Below the pieces are notes generated by a model. That model searched no databases. It was not told where the DNA came from and was given only the letters and a program-made list of their open reading frames with translations. From Desulforapulum sp034007745 (GTDB lineage Bacteria; Desulfobacterota; Desulfobacteria; Desulfobacterales; Desulfobacteraceae): a DNA stretch of 64,000 bases. Location: positions 62,001-126,000 of the forward strand of contig JAVEQI010000001.1 in assembly GCA_034007745.1 (NCBI GenBank). The letters are read 5' to 3'. Positions within the stretch are counted from its first letter, which is position 1. Every line of letters begins with the position of its first letter. The position numbers and the translations under genes are program-made. Below, in pieces: positions 7,871-18,100 of the stretch.

Positions 7871-8785
7871 ATGCCAGCAACAGACTATTACAAAACCCTC
7901 GGGATAGAGAAGACTGCCTCGGAAGATGAAATCAAAAAAGCCTACAGAAAACTTGCCCTCAAGTACCATCCGGATAAGGCCAAGGGCAACAAGGATTTTG
8001 AAAACAAATTCAAGGAGATCAGCGAAGCATATGCGGTATTGAGCGATAAGGAAAAACGTCAGCAGTATGACACTTATGGCTCTGCCGATTTTCAGCAGAG
8101 ATACTCCCAGGAAGACATTCTGAGGAACTTTGACCTGGGCGACATTCTCAAGGAATTCGGATTTGGAGGAGGAGGCCGTATGTTTAGCGGAGGCTTTTCT
8201 TCTTCAAGGGGCGGAAGCCCCTTTGGACAGGGCATGGGCGGTCAGCCAAGACAAAGACAGGTAAAGGGAAGAGACCTTGAGTATGAAATTACTCTCACCC
8301 TTGAAGAAATGATCGCCGGCACAGACAAAACCATTACGATCAACCGCAACAGTGCAACTGACACCATCAATGTCAAGATCCCAAAGGGGATGATTCCTGG
8401 AAAACGGATACGCCTAGCCGGGAAGGGCGAACAGAGCCCGTATGGCGGGCCTGCTGGCGATCTTTTTATCAGATCAAGCCCCATTTACACCGCAGGATTT
8501 ACCCTTGAGGGCAACGACATCTACACGACCGAAGAAATCCGACTTACCCAGGCCATCCTTGGAACAAAGATTAAGATCAAAACCCCCGAAGGCAAAGAGA
8601 TCAGCCTTAAAGTTCCCAAGGGAACAAACCACAAGGCCAAAATGCGTCTTGCAGGCCAGGGCATTCCCCAGATCAGCGGTTCGGAAAGGGGAGATCTCTT
8701 TGTCGTAATCCAGATCCACATGCCAAAAAAGCTCAATGAACAACAAAAAAAGCTGGTTCAAGAACTGGCCGAATCTGGATTGTAA
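7871..8785 (+). CDS. CbpA-type DnaJ co-chaperone (type II, no zinc finger)
   Basis: J-domain co-chaperone that stimulates the ATPase of DnaK. Length 304 residues. J domain at residues 5-70 with the essential HPD at 33-35; a glycine/phenylalanine-rich linker at about 95-130 (GGGGRMFSGGFSSSRGG); then the two beta-sandwich substrate domains of DnaJ_C (VKIPKGMIPGKRIRLAGKGE, KVPKGTNHKAKMRLAGQG). The CxxCxGxG zinc domain of true DnaJ is absent, which places it with CbpA. ATG follows AAGGA at a good distance. hpt starts 8 bases after the stop, so the two genes are likely cotranscribed. Confidence 0.92.
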   Translation: MPATDYYKTLGIEKTASEDEIKKAYRKLALKYHPDKAKGNKDFENKFKEISEAYAVLSDKEKRQQYDTYGSADFQQRYSQEDILRNFDLGDILKEFGFGGGGRMFSGGFSSSRGGSPFGQGMGGQPRQRQVKGRDLEYEITLTLEEMIAGTDKTITINRNSATDTINVKIPKGMIPGKRIRLAGKGEQSPYGGPAGDLFIRSSPIYTAGFTLEGNDIYTTEEIRLTQAILGTKIKIKTPEGKEISLKVPKGTNHKAKMRLAGQGIPQISGSERGDLFVVIQIHMPKKLNEQQKKLVQELAESGL

Positions 8786-8793
8786 ACCAACAT

Positions 8794-9309
8794 ATGACAC
8801 AGCTTATCCCAATGATCTCCCAGGCGGAGATAAAAACCAAGGTGCGAAAAGCCGGACAAGAGATTTCCCTGCATTATCAGGATAAAAATCTCGTACTTGT
8901 TGGAATCCTCAAGGGATCTTTTATCTTTCTTGCCGACCTGACAAGGCAGATTACCATTGACCATGAAATTGACCTCATCGGCGTTTCAAGCTATTCAGGT
9001 ACATCATCCACAGGAATGATAACATTCACCAAAAAACCCGATTTAGATCTTCAAGGAAAAGATGTTCTTCTGGTAGAAGATGTTGTTGACACGGGCAACA
9101 CACTCTCAGCCATTAAGGCCTATATGGAATCCCTGCACCCGGCATCCATAAAAATATGCACCTTGATCAACAAGCATGAACGCCGTCAGGCAGATATTGA
9201 TGCGGATTATGCCTGTTTTTCACTTGAAAAGGGATTTATTGTCGGCTATGGACTTGATTACAACGAACTCTACAGAAATCTGCCAGCCATCTTTGATTTA
9301 AAGCTATAA
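8794..9309 (+). CDS. hpt: Hypoxanthine phosphoribosyltransferase
   Basis: Purine salvage enzyme that makes IMP or GMP from hypoxanthine or guanine and PRPP. Length 171 residues, typical. The PRPP-binding motif VLLVEDVVDTGNTL is intact; other family blocks are LVGILKGSFIFLADL near the N-terminus (metal/pyrophosphate loop) and GFIVGYGLDYNELYRNLP at the C-terminus (purine pocket). It sits between dnaJ and a zinc-ribbon membrane protein on the same strand with short gaps (8 and 17 bases). Cytoplasmic. Confidence 0.96.
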   Translation: MTQLIPMISQAEIKTKVRKAGQEISLHYQDKNLVLVGILKGSFIFLADLTRQITIDHEIDLIGVSSYSGTSSTGMITFTKKPDLDLQGKDVLLVEDVVDTGNTLSAIKAYMESLHPASIKICTLINKHERRQADIDADYACFSLEKGFIVGYGLDYNELYRNLPAIFDLKL

Positions 9310-9326
9310 AGAGCAAGGGGAAAGCC

Positions 9327-10757
9327 ATGGTTATCACCTGTGAAAAGTGCTCAACCAGATTCAATCTTGACGAATCTCTCCTCAAAAAAGAGGGTTCAAA
9401 GGTTCGATGTTGCCAGTGCAGGCATGTATTTACCGCCTTCCCCCCCACAACATCTGTTCTTCTTGACGATATGGCCCGCCAGGAAAAATCACCCGACGAA
9501 TCATCGGCAAAATCCCAGGACAAAATTGATCCAGATATTTTTATGGAGCCGGAACCTGACGCATTTTCCCAGGACAACGAGCAGGACAGGGAACTTGATC
9601 TTGGTTTTTCTGTGGATCCTGATGATCTGAACATGGATGATGACCTTGACCAAAGTCAGCCCCTGAACACAGGCCCAGGGGCTTCAAAATCATTCCAAGA
9701 CCATAAAACAGATGATTATTTCCATGGGACAGGACTTGATTTTGACGATGATATGGATTTTGAAAACGAGCTTGAACGCGAAGACTATGGGGAGTTGGAT
9801 CTTTCAATCCCGGAATTAACGTCCCTTGACTCTGATTCAGATTTTCATTTGGATATGGATTTAGATAAAAGCCTGGGATCTGATTTCAACCAGGATCTGG
9901 ACACCACTGAACCAGAAATGGATCTATTGGTCAACGGTATCCAGGAGGAGGCTGGCCATGGTATTGAGCCCGGGGATGGTGACGCCCAGGGTCAGGATGA
10001 CCTGGGACTTGAGTTTGACCTGGAAATGGAGCACAATGGGTTCGATAAGCCCCCATCAGCCCCTGATATGGAAGAACTCGAACAGGACAAAGGACAGGAG
10101 CCGCAACTTTTACCGGTTCTGGAAGAGGAGGATGAAACGACAATTGTCCCTCCACCCCTTGATTATGGCATCGACAAACCATTCAAGAAACCGATAAAAA
10201 CACGCAAATCCATTACCATTATTTTACTTCTGACAATCATGACCCTTACGGCCTACAGTGTCTGCATTTTTTACGGAATTAAAATCCCCTACATCTCCAC
10301 CGTCAAGGTTCCCTATCTGAGCGATTTTCTTGCTCCTGAACCGCCTGCCCCCGAACCCGTCAACCTGGCCCCTGACAAACAGAGCGTAAACGGTCGATTC
10401 GTAACCAACTCAACCGCTGGCACCCTATTTGTCATCACGGGCAAAGTAACCAACACCTCAAATGTGACCTTAAGCAAAATAAAGGTTAAAGGTACCCTCA
10501 TTACCCGGGATAAGGTAAAGGCAAAGACCAAAATAGTTCCATGCGGCAATCTCATCTCTGAAGAGCAACTAAAAAATGCTGAAATGAGTCAGATCAACCT
10601 CCTGCTTGCAGGAGAAACAGGCAACAATTTATCCAATACTAACATTCAGCCGGGGCGGTCGATCCCTTTCATGATAGTATTCTCGGATCTGCCTGAAAAT
10701 TTAGAAAACTTCACGGTAAATATGGAAGAATTTGAGAGGAAAGCCAGAAAGGACTAA
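9327..10757 (+). CDS. Zinc-ribbon, acidic-linker, single-TM protein with C-terminal DUF3426-like domain
   Basis: 476 residues in four parts. Residues 1-36 form an MJ0042-type zinc ribbon (C5xxC8 and C28xxC31). Residues about 45-290 are low-complexity and extremely acidic, with many DLD, DMD and EEE runs and several FDLEME-like repeats. One membrane helix follows near 295-315 (TIILLLTIMTLTAYSVCIFY). The C-terminal part after a proline-rich hinge (APEPPAPEPVNLAPD) resembles DUF3426, an immunoglobulin-like fold found after such zinc ribbons. Topology would put the ribbon and acidic part in the cytoplasm and DUF3426 in the periplasm. Function unknown. Strong ribosome site AAGGGGAAAGCC before the ATG. 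Last gene of the dnaJ-hpt group. Confidence 0.8.
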   Translation: MVITCEKCSTRFNLDESLLKKEGSKVRCCQCRHVFTAFPPTTSVLLDDMARQEKSPDESSAKSQDKIDPDIFMEPEPDAFSQDNEQDRELDLGFSVDPDDLNMDDDLDQSQPLNTGPGASKSFQDHKTDDYFHGTGLDFDDDMDFENELEREDYGELDLSIPELTSLDSDSDFHLDMDLDKSLGSDFNQDLDTTEPEMDLLVNGIQEEAGHGIEPGDGDAQGQDDLGLEFDLEMEHNGFDKPPSAPDMEELEQDKGQEPQLLPVLEEEDETTIVPPPLDYGIDKPFKKPIKTRKSITIILLLTIMTLTAYSVCIFYGIKIPYISTVKVPYLSDFLAPEPPAPEPVNLAPDKQSVNGRFVTNSTAGTLFVITGKVTNTSNVTLSKIKVKGTLITRDKVKAKTKIVPCGNLISEEQLKNAEMSQINLLLAGETGNNLSNTNIQPGRSIPFMIVFSDLPENLENFTVNMEEFERKARKD

Positions 10758-10765
10758 TTTATGTG

Positions 10766-10795
10766 TTGACAGACCCTGTTCCCAGGTGCTATATA
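10766..10795 (+). promoter_or_regulatory. Promoter of tRNA-Met
   Basis: Consensus TTGACA (10766-10771), 18-bp spacer, TATATA (10790-10795), followed 13 bases later by the mature tRNA. It begins only 9 bases after the stop of the preceding gene. Confidence 0.7.
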
Positions 10796-10808
10796 GTCCT
10801 GGTTTTAT

Positions 10809-10885
10809 GGCGATGTAGCTCAGCTGGTTAGAGCATGCGGCTCATATCCGCAGTGTCCGGGGTTCAAATCCCTGCATCGCCACCA
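10809..10885 (+). tRNA. tRNA-Met (anticodon CAT)
   Basis: 77 bases including an encoded CCA. Acceptor GGCGATG pairs with CATCGCC, the D arm holds AGCTCAGCTGGTTAGAGC, the anticodon loop CTCATAT carries CAT at 10843-10845 on a five-pair stem TGCGG/CCGCA, and the T arm is CGGGG-TTCAAAT-CCCTG. The G1-C72 pair and the sequence exclude initiator tRNA. It could be elongator tRNA-Met or the lysidine-modified tRNA-Ile2 read from the same CAT; overall likeness favours elongator Met. Confidence 0.9.
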
Positions 10886-10892
10886 TAGAATC

Positions 10893-10925
10893 AAAGCCCA
10901 CTGGAATCCCAGTGGGCTTTTTTGA
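10893..10925. terminator. Bidirectional terminator between tRNA-Met and the sensor kinase gene
   Basis: Perfect 12-bp stem AAAGCCCACTGG / CCAGTGGGCTTT (10893-10904 and 10909-10920) with a four-base loop, followed by a T-run on the plus strand. It lies between the tRNA and the stop of the convergent kinase gene. Confidence 0.85.
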
Positions 10926-10927
10926 TT

Positions 10928-12646
10928 TTAAACCTCAAACTGGGCGGGTGGTGAGCACTTGGGCAGAACCACAACAAATTCAGTGCCATGCTCCTGGTCT
11001 TCCCGTGATATGGGAGGAGAAAATACGTTAACAGATCCATTATGCTCCTTTATGATACCAAAGGTAACGGACAAACCCAGACCAGTACCTTTGTCTGGAC
11101 CTTTAGTTGTATAAAACGGTTCAAACACCATCTTTAAATCATCCTTCTTTATTCCATGACCTGTATCAACAATAGCTACTTTAATCTGACTTTCCCCGTT
11201 CCCACGGCTTGTTTTAATATAGATAGTGCCATTTTCTTCAATGGCATCAAATGCATTGTTCAACAGATTTAGAAACACCTGCTTTATTTTCTCTTTATCG
11301 CCAGTCATCATAAGACAATCACTTTCATATTCACGCTGAACAACCACATGATTCAAGCTGAATGTATGCTCAACAACGTCCAGGACTTCTTCCATAGCCC
11401 CATTGACATCAAATTCACTGATAATGTTTTCACTTGACCGGGAAAACTTTAAAAGATCAGAAATGATCTTGGAACAGATCTTTGTCTGCTTCACAATGAT
11501 CGATACATCCTTATAAATCTGCCCGTCCTTTTCAATGTCCTCCTGCAGCAGCTGGGCATACCCGAGAATAATTCCCAGGGGAGTGTTTATTTCATGGGCC
11601 ACACCGGCTGCCAGGCGTCCAACAGATTCCATTTTCTGGGCATGGGCCAACTGGTCCTGAACCTTTTTAAGCTGGCTTATATCCCTGCCGCTACAGACAA
11701 GCCCATTGATTTTGTTGGTCAGTTCCAGCACAGGAATTTTTACCACATGGAGCCATTTTATCCCTTTAGGTCCTCGCAGCCTGTTCTCCTTAACAAGGGG
11801 GACCCTGCTCTCAAGTACTTTTCTGTCCTCCCTGTCGTAAAGGTCTGCATGGAATCTGGAAAAAAGATCATGGTTTTTTTTGCCGACAATATCGTCTACA
11901 CCTTTACCCAGCATTTTACAAAATGCTCTATTTACCGAAACATAACGTCCTTCATGATCCTGGAAAGAGATAAAATCCGGAATGGCGTCAAGAATGGTTT
12001 GAAGCAGGATTTTCTGCTCCTTAACGAGCCCCTGGGTACTGTTTGTGGCAGGTCTGTGCAGAAGAAACCCCACAAGAGCTGCAATGATGATCATTGTAAC
12101 AGAGGTGACAAGCACGGAAACCACAATCTTATAACCCGTTTTTTGCGCCTGGGTCCTGAAAAGACCCAGGCGCAAAGTGCCCAGTTGATTATCGTTGATT
12201 ACAATGGGGATTTCGTAGTCATAGATCAAATTCTGCCCTGTATCCAGAAGCTTTACCGATTCCTTCTGGTCATCAGATACCGTATTCGCCCTCCTTAGTT
12301 CCAGGGAAAAACCATCTTTAAAAGTATGGGCAAGGGGGACATCATCCTTGTCCAGCACAAAGGTATAACCAATATCATCATTCAGCAGTATTGTTTCATC
12401 CACCAGGACTTTCATTTTTAAAAAATCCATGGCCAATATGGGCTCCACCATACGTGCCGCAAGGTTTTTTCCTATTAAAAGACCCCTGTTTCTGATCTCT
12501 TCAATCATGGGTTGCTTCATTCCATGGCTGACCCAGAAAAAAATCACAAGGCCCTGAACCAGGAGAAGAGAAAAAAAACCAAGATAAATTTTCCTGGACA
12601 ATCCCAATCGCATGGATACCGCCATTATTCTATTCCGGTTACTCAT
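10928..12646 (-). CDS. Membrane-bound PAS histidine kinase (orphan)
   Basis: 572-residue sensor kinase. An N-terminal membrane helix (IYLGFFSLLLVQGLVIFFWV), a periplasmic sensor region of about 140 residues, a second helix (VVSVLVTSVTMIIIAALVGFLL), a PAS domain (ILDAIPDFISFQDHEGRYVSV), then HisKA with the phospho-acceptor in GVAHEINTPLG and an HATPase_c domain (N box NLLNNAFDAI, G boxes DTGHGI and GTGLGL). No response regulator lies next to it. ATG at 12646 preferred over the TTG just before it; the ribosome site is weak. It converges on tRNA-Met and shares the bidirectional terminator. The signal sensed is unknown. Confidence 0.88.
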   Translation of the reverse strand: MSNRNRIMAVSMRLGLSRKIYLGFFSLLLVQGLVIFFWVSHGMKQPMIEEIRNRGLLIGKNLAARMVEPILAMDFLKMKVLVDETILLNDDIGYTFVLDKDDVPLAHTFKDGFSLELRRANTVSDDQKESVKLLDTGQNLIYDYEIPIVINDNQLGTLRLGLFRTQAQKTGYKIVVSVLVTSVTMIIIAALVGFLLHRPATNSTQGLVKEQKILLQTILDAIPDFISFQDHEGRYVSVNRAFCKMLGKGVDDIVGKKNHDLFSRFHADLYDREDRKVLESRVPLVKENRLRGPKGIKWLHVVKIPVLELTNKINGLVCSGRDISQLKKVQDQLAHAQKMESVGRLAAGVAHEINTPLGIILGYAQLLQEDIEKDGQIYKDVSIIVKQTKICSKIISDLLKFSRSSENIISEFDVNGAMEEVLDVVEHTFSLNHVVVQREYESDCLMMTGDKEKIKQVFLNLLNNAFDAIEENGTIYIKTSRGNGESQIKVAIVDTGHGIKKDDLKMVFEPFYTTKGPDKGTGLGLSVTFGIIKEHNGSVNVFSPPISREDQEHGTEFVVVLPKCSPPAQFEV

Positions 12647-12691
12647 CAAGACTCACACCTACCCTGTCAACCAGCTTGACCCTTCTCAAAC

Positions 12692-12755
12692 AATATCCCC
12701 CTTTTAGGTTTCAATGTTCCGGTTAGGGCAACCAAAAGGGGCTCTACTGTTGATG
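12692..12755. repeat. Decayed half copy of the 180-bp hairpin element
   Basis: This stretch aligns, at roughly 80 percent by eye, with the right arm of the long palindrome at 40692-40871: shared blocks include CCCCCTTT, AATGTTCCGG, AGGGC and GGGCTCT in the same order. The matching left arm is missing. Confidence 0.55.
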
Positions 12756-12766
12756 TTTTGGTATTT

Positions 12767-12795
12767 TTTAATAGTGAAGGCAATAGGGGTGTCAA
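12767..12795 (-). promoter_or_regulatory. Possible promoter of the sensor kinase gene
   Basis: On the minus strand, TTGACA (12795-12790), 17-bp spacer, ATTAAA (12772-12767), about 120 bases before the kinase start. The -35 box overlaps the last bases of pbpC. Confidence 0.4.
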
Positions 12796-15164
12796 GGAGA
12801 TTTAATTGTAGAATTGCCCGACCCCTTTTTTACCTTAAAGCGGACCCTGTGGTTTCGATTCTGGCCCTTGGATTTGTGCACATGGGCATGGACAAGGTGG
12901 GAACCCGGCTCAAGGTGCCACAGAAAACGTCCGCCGAGTGTCACACCAAGGGGGTTGCCGTCAAGGAACCACTCCACCCGGTCCAACTGCTCAACGCCTG
13001 CCAGCAAAAACTCAAAGGCCTGGTCCGAATCCGGAATTCTCGGATCCATGGCCATTTCAAGTCCGTTTACAGGCTGTAAAAAACCAATTCGATCCCCTCC
13101 TCCGCCAGCCACCAGACCTTCGGGGACCCCCAGACCGGCAACGCCATCTTTTAATCCATCATCATTTTCACCGTAGTTATAACCACTGCCTTTGGCTTTC
13201 AAGTTCTGATCCTCCCACGGCCCGGTGCCTGGAACAAACCACTCATCATAGGAGCGCCCCCTGTTATGGTTGTCAACAACAACCTTTTTTCTTATGAGGC
13301 TGGGGCTTAAATAAAGGGGAGCTGTACTGCCTTTGCGGTTGAGATGTGCAAACAAAGATCTTACAACCATGGCCGGTCCAATGGACCCTGTAACTCCGTC
13401 CATGGGTCGTCCGTCAAGGTTTCCCATCCAGACACCAACGGTGTAGGCATGGTTGAACCCCAGGGTCCAGGCATCCTTGTAGTCGTTGGAGGTGCCGGTC
13501 TTGACGGCCGTTTCAACGGGAAAATTGAGCAGCGACCCCCTGCCGAACTCAAGGGCCCTTGCCTCTGAGTCAGAAAGAATGTTTCCGATAATTGATGCGA
13601 CCTCCCCTGAAAAAACCCTTGTGTTTTTCTGATCGTCCAGGCGATCTTTTCTCCACACAAGGGGTGAAAAAACGCCATCCCCGGCAAGAGACGCATAGGC
13701 CTGGACCATCTCATAGAGGGAAACCTCCCCGTTACCCAGGGCAAGGCCGTCCCCGTAAAAATCAGGATGACGGGCAAGACTTTGAATGCCAAGATTTCCA
13801 AGCGTTGAAAGAAAGGCCTCACCCCCGGTGAAACCAACAGCTTTTACGGCAGGAATATTGAGGGAATTCCCTAGGGCCTGGCGCAGGGTAACCGGTCCAT
13901 AATGACGGCGACTGTAATTGTGGAAGGTGTGAAGTCCCGTGCCCACGGGATTTGAAAGCGGAGCGTCCAGGATCATGGTTGCGGCGGTCCATCCTTTTTC
14001 AAGGGCCAGGGCGTATAATAAGGGCTTTAACGTGGAGCCTGGCTGCCGGGGAACCAGCACCGAATTAATCAGATATGAATCATCATCACCCACGCAGACC
14101 CAGGCGAGGATTTCACGGGTAGTGTTGTTTACCACCAGGCAGCCCCCGCCTGTTACTCCCCTTTTTTGAAGCTCAGCCACCCTTGCATCCATGGTAGTCT
14201 GGGCAAAATTCTGGAGGGAGGCATCAAGGGTGGTTTTGATCCTTGCAGGAATACCTTGTGCACCATAGAGATGCGATGAATCAAAACAGGGGGGCGCTTC
14301 GTTCCGGGAAGGTCCTGAACAGGACTTTAAAGATTCAAGGGCAAATCTGGCAAAATGGCTGGCATCAACGAAGAGACCGGGTGGTTCCAGTTGAAAACCC
14401 GCCTTGACCGCCCGTTCAAATTCAAGGGGGGAAATCAGCCCCTGATCCACAAGCGAGCATCCCAGACGTTCAAGAACGGGTTGAATCCTCCCTGGATTTT
14501 GACGCAGGTCATAGCTTGACGGTGCCCTGACCAGAACGGCAAGGGCCATCATCTCCTTGAGATTCAGGGTCTCAAGGGATCGGTTAAAGTAGAACAGGGC
14601 CGCCTGGGACACACCCCGACGGTTACTGGCATAGGGCACCTGGTTAAGGTAAAACTCAAGAATTGCGGCCTTGGTATTTTGTCGCTCAAGGGCAATGGCT
14701 TCAAAGCCTTCGACCCATTTTGACCAGAGATTCCTGGGTCTCGGATGGACCATGCGAACCACCTGTTCAGTTATTGTGCTCGCCCCCCGGACGGTGGCGG
14801 AGGAACCCAGATTTTGAACAAGGGCATTAAGCCTTGCCAACCAGTCAACGCCCCTGTGGGTAAAGAACCGCCTGTCCTCTGAAAAGAGGAAGAGACTCTT
14901 AAGCTGATCCGGGATCTCGTGAAGGTTAAGGGGCGATGTGTTCCACTGATTGGTATAGGTCACTGTCAATGGATTGTCATACCGGTCAACAAGAGTCGGC
15001 CTTGCAACCTCTTTCAGCAATTCTGAAAGGGAAGCCGGCAAAGGAAGCATATCTTTGCGAGTCTTTACCCCAAGGGTGACGGCTGCGATAAAAACCAGCA
15101 AAACAAGAAAGAACCAAAGACCCCGCTTCCAGAAAAACATGAAAGAGAAAGGATGCCCTTTCAT
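12792..15164 (-). CDS. pbpC: Penicillin-binding protein 1C
   Basis: Bifunctional peptidoglycan glycosyltransferase/transpeptidase-like protein, 790 residues. N-terminal membrane anchor (LWFFLVLLVFIAAVTLG), glycosyltransferase domain (EDRRFFTHRGVDWLARL, GASTITEQVVRM), penicillin-binding domain with the SxxK serine in PGSTLKPLLYALA, SLN (GNSLNIPAV) and KTGTSNDYKDAW, and a C-terminal BiPBP_C beta domain (VEWFLDGNPLG). This is the PBP1C architecture. The ATG follows the TAA of the alpha-2-macroglobulin gene with no gap. The pair pbpC plus alpha-2-macroglobulin is common in Proteobacteria and thought to link wall repair to periplasmic defence. Confidence 0.95.
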   Translation of the reverse strand: MKGHPFSFMFFWKRGLWFFLVLLVFIAAVTLGVKTRKDMLPLPASLSELLKEVARPTLVDRYDNPLTVTYTNQWNTSPLNLHEIPDQLKSLFLFSEDRRFFTHRGVDWLARLNALVQNLGSSATVRGASTITEQVVRMVHPRPRNLWSKWVEGFEAIALERQNTKAAILEFYLNQVPYASNRRGVSQAALFYFNRSLETLNLKEMMALAVLVRAPSSYDLRQNPGRIQPVLERLGCSLVDQGLISPLEFERAVKAGFQLEPPGLFVDASHFARFALESLKSCSGPSRNEAPPCFDSSHLYGAQGIPARIKTTLDASLQNFAQTTMDARVAELQKRGVTGGGCLVVNNTTREILAWVCVGDDDSYLINSVLVPRQPGSTLKPLLYALALEKGWTAATMILDAPLSNPVGTGLHTFHNYSRRHYGPVTLRQALGNSLNIPAVKAVGFTGGEAFLSTLGNLGIQSLARHPDFYGDGLALGNGEVSLYEMVQAYASLAGDGVFSPLVWRKDRLDDQKNTRVFSGEVASIIGNILSDSEARALEFGRGSLLNFPVETAVKTGTSNDYKDAWTLGFNHAYTVGVWMGNLDGRPMDGVTGSIGPAMVVRSLFAHLNRKGSTAPLYLSPSLIRKKVVVDNHNRGRSYDEWFVPGTGPWEDQNLKAKGSGYNYGENDDGLKDGVAGLGVPEGLVAGGGGDRIGFLQPVNGLEMAMDPRIPDSDQAFEFLLAGVEQLDRVEWFLDGNPLGVTLGGRFLWHLEPGSHLVHAHVHKSKGQNRNHRVRFKVKKGSGNSTIKSP

Positions 15165-18100
15165 TTATTCATCGACCACAAGGAGGGTTTCAACTCCCTG
15201 GCCGAAGATGTCCGTGTCGTACATCTCCATGGCCCGGACCGCTGGCCAGGCAAAATGCCCCCGGGAGATAGCCTGGGCCGTGTAGGAGAGCCTATATCTA
15301 CCCGACGGGACTCTTTCAGAGTAGAACCTCACCGACCCATGGGTCAACTCCCTGTGATAAAAATGGTGCTGCCCCCTTAAAAAGTCAGGATCGGTTTCAT
15401 CCATCCCTGGTTCCATGGCAGAGCTGGTTACAAAGCTGCGGTTCACGGGTTCAAGACCACCTGGAACCGGGTCTTCCACAATCACAAAGTTACGGGCACC
15501 CCCCGGGGAGACCAGCAGATCAACCCGCACAAGAGCCCCAGGATTAAGGATGACGGGATCATGGAGGCGCACAAATTCTCCATTTTCCTCGACCCACACC
15601 CTGCGCTCAACAGATATGCCTGCGTTCACGGATTTTTCAGGCGGCGTCTTTGGAGCGTAGGCCATGAGCGCCTGGAAGTAGAGCCTTCCTTCCCCCTTTT
15701 TTTCAACCGTGAGAATCGGAGAGGTGCCTGGATCATCCGATTTGATCGGCCGGACCAGGCTAACGCTCTCCCGGGCGTTTTCATTAAAATCTGCCGTACC
15801 AAGGGATTGTCCATCCAGCAGAACCCTTGCCTCCATGGAGGTTTTTTCCCCTTCAAAGGCTCGGGCATAGTCAAGCAAACCCCTTATGGCAAACAGGGAG
15901 TCCTGGGTGTTTTCCCAATGGGTCCTGCCCTTGCGGGTGTCGGTCAGATATCGCACAAGCCCTGAAGGAATCCCTTTGGCCAGGGAGTCATCCAGATTTG
16001 TTCCATTTTTGTTTGTTTCTTTCTTCTTTGCGGCATATTTGACCAGGGCCGAAAGAACTGCGCTGTTGGCCCGTATAGGGGTCGCTGCGATCTGTCTGTA
16101 CCCGGTGTCAAGGGTTTCTGAAAAGCTCACCTTTCCCCCTGTCAGGTTGGAATGGGACAGAATCGAACTTAAGCATTTTTCCACCATTTGATCTGCTCCA
16201 GGGGTTGAGAGGGCCGCCTCCAGGAGCATGGCCCTGCCAAATAGGCTCATATCACCAAGGTGGTCATCTAAACGCAGGATTTCGTCAAGCTCTCCCCTGT
16301 TGCCGTTGGCAAGGGCGTTAAGGACCACGGCCCTTACCGTTGCCCTCATCCCGGGAGAGTAGAATTGCGGCATCACATCCCGCCGTAAAAGGGTGCGAAC
16401 AAAGGCGTGGAGCTTCTGTTCGACAACCTCCGGCACCTTATACCCCGCAGCTCTTAACTCGGTGAATGCAAGGGCTGTAAAGGCTGACAGATATGGGTTG
16501 ACACGCTCCTGATCCGGGCTGAAATAGCCCATGCCGCCGTTGGGGGCCTGGAAATTGACCGCCCTGTCCAGGATTTCCTGCACAAAATCATGACTTTTGT
16601 CCCACAGGGGTCCTTTGTCCGTGGTCTGATCCTGCCCCAGACCTCCATCGTGCTTTCCATCCGCAGAAAGCCACGGTTCAAGATCAGGCAGCATAGCCGC
16701 CACAAGGGCCCTGCTCAGAACCTGCTCCCAGCAGGTAAAGGGATAATCGCGCATATAAGTCAGGGCGGGTTCCAGGGTGCCGATAACCGATGGAGAAAGT
16801 ACGGCCCCCATGAATCCGAGATCCGTTCGGATCTCCTGGGGCACCTTGAAGGTCTGGGTTGCACCGGCCCAGTTGATTGACCCATAGGCTGCAACGGTCG
16901 TAACCCTGTTTTGGTCGTTAACCTGAAGCCTGTGTTCAATGCCGTCCCTGTCCAGACCATCCCCGGCCATTGCCTTAAACTTTATTTCACCCTGCTCTTG
17001 GGCCGTGACATGTATCCACACGATTTCACGCTTGAACGGCGGCAGAAAGAGAGTTTCGGTAACAGGGGGGAGAACATGGTCATTGTCTCCCATGGCCTCG
17101 ATCCTGACGGTGAGTTCCCGTTCCTGATCGGTTCGGTTCATGATGCTGAAACCTGCCTTGAAGCTGTCACCCTTCAAGACCTGGTTGGGCATGACAGGCC
17201 GAATTTCAGTTGGAAGGTTCACCTTAAAGCCCTTCTCCCCCGTTCCCATGCGATCCGTCGGAGTCACGGCCATGGCAAATACCCGCCAGCCGGTAAGGTT
17301 GTCCGGCACCTCGAATTGAAACCCGGCCCTGCCTTTTGAATCCGTGAGAATCGAGGGATTCCAATAGCTCACATACTTGAAAATCGACCGCATGGAAATG
17401 GCGCCTCCCCCGTCCCCTCCGGGTGACGCCCCTTTCTTGGAAAAACGCTGAATCCCCACAAGCCGTTTCATCAGGGAATAGTTGACAAGGTCCAGCCCGT
17501 CGATGGTGTAAAACCCCTTGAACGGATCAAAATGACCGCTGCCCCTGCCAAGGAGGTCAAACACGGCCTCGTCAAGAACGGCAACTGCAATCTCCACGGG
17601 TTCGTCTATAATGTCAGCCAAAAGCTCGACCTTGACCGTATCCCCAGGTTTATAGCTCTCCTTTTCGATCCCCACATCCACCTTAATCCGGCGATTGGGG
17701 TCCACCACCTCTACCCTGTGGTATCCCAGGCGGGAGACGGGCTTACCAAGATCCAGCTCTCCGGTGCTGGCCCCATTATCGGCCCCATTATCGGGAGGAA
17801 CCGCAACCCTGGGCGACACAACGGTAATCGACAGAAAAAAACCCGGGACAAATTCAGGTTCAACCGGAAACTCAACCACAGGGGTGCTCCCCTCAAGGGT
17901 CATGACCCACTGCTTGAGGACACCATAGCGCTCTACTGTCACAAGGGCCCTGGCACCAGGAAAGGGATTTTTCACCATGTAGCGTGCAGTCTCACCCACC
18001 TCAAGGCGGTCGCTCTCGGCAATAAGGGTCAGCACCTGGGACTCCGGCTCGTGCCAGGTCACCCTTTGTCCGCCCGCGACCCAGAACCTCAGGACGCTCG

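Noticed and set aside
10809..10885. tRNA-Ile2 (lysidine type) instead of tRNA-Met
   Set aside because: Same CAT anticodon, so not excluded, but overall sequence is closer to elongator tRNA-Met.
11594..12298. 234-residue open frame antisense to the sensor kinase
   Set aside because: Inside a gene with complete kinase motifs; no protein family recognised.
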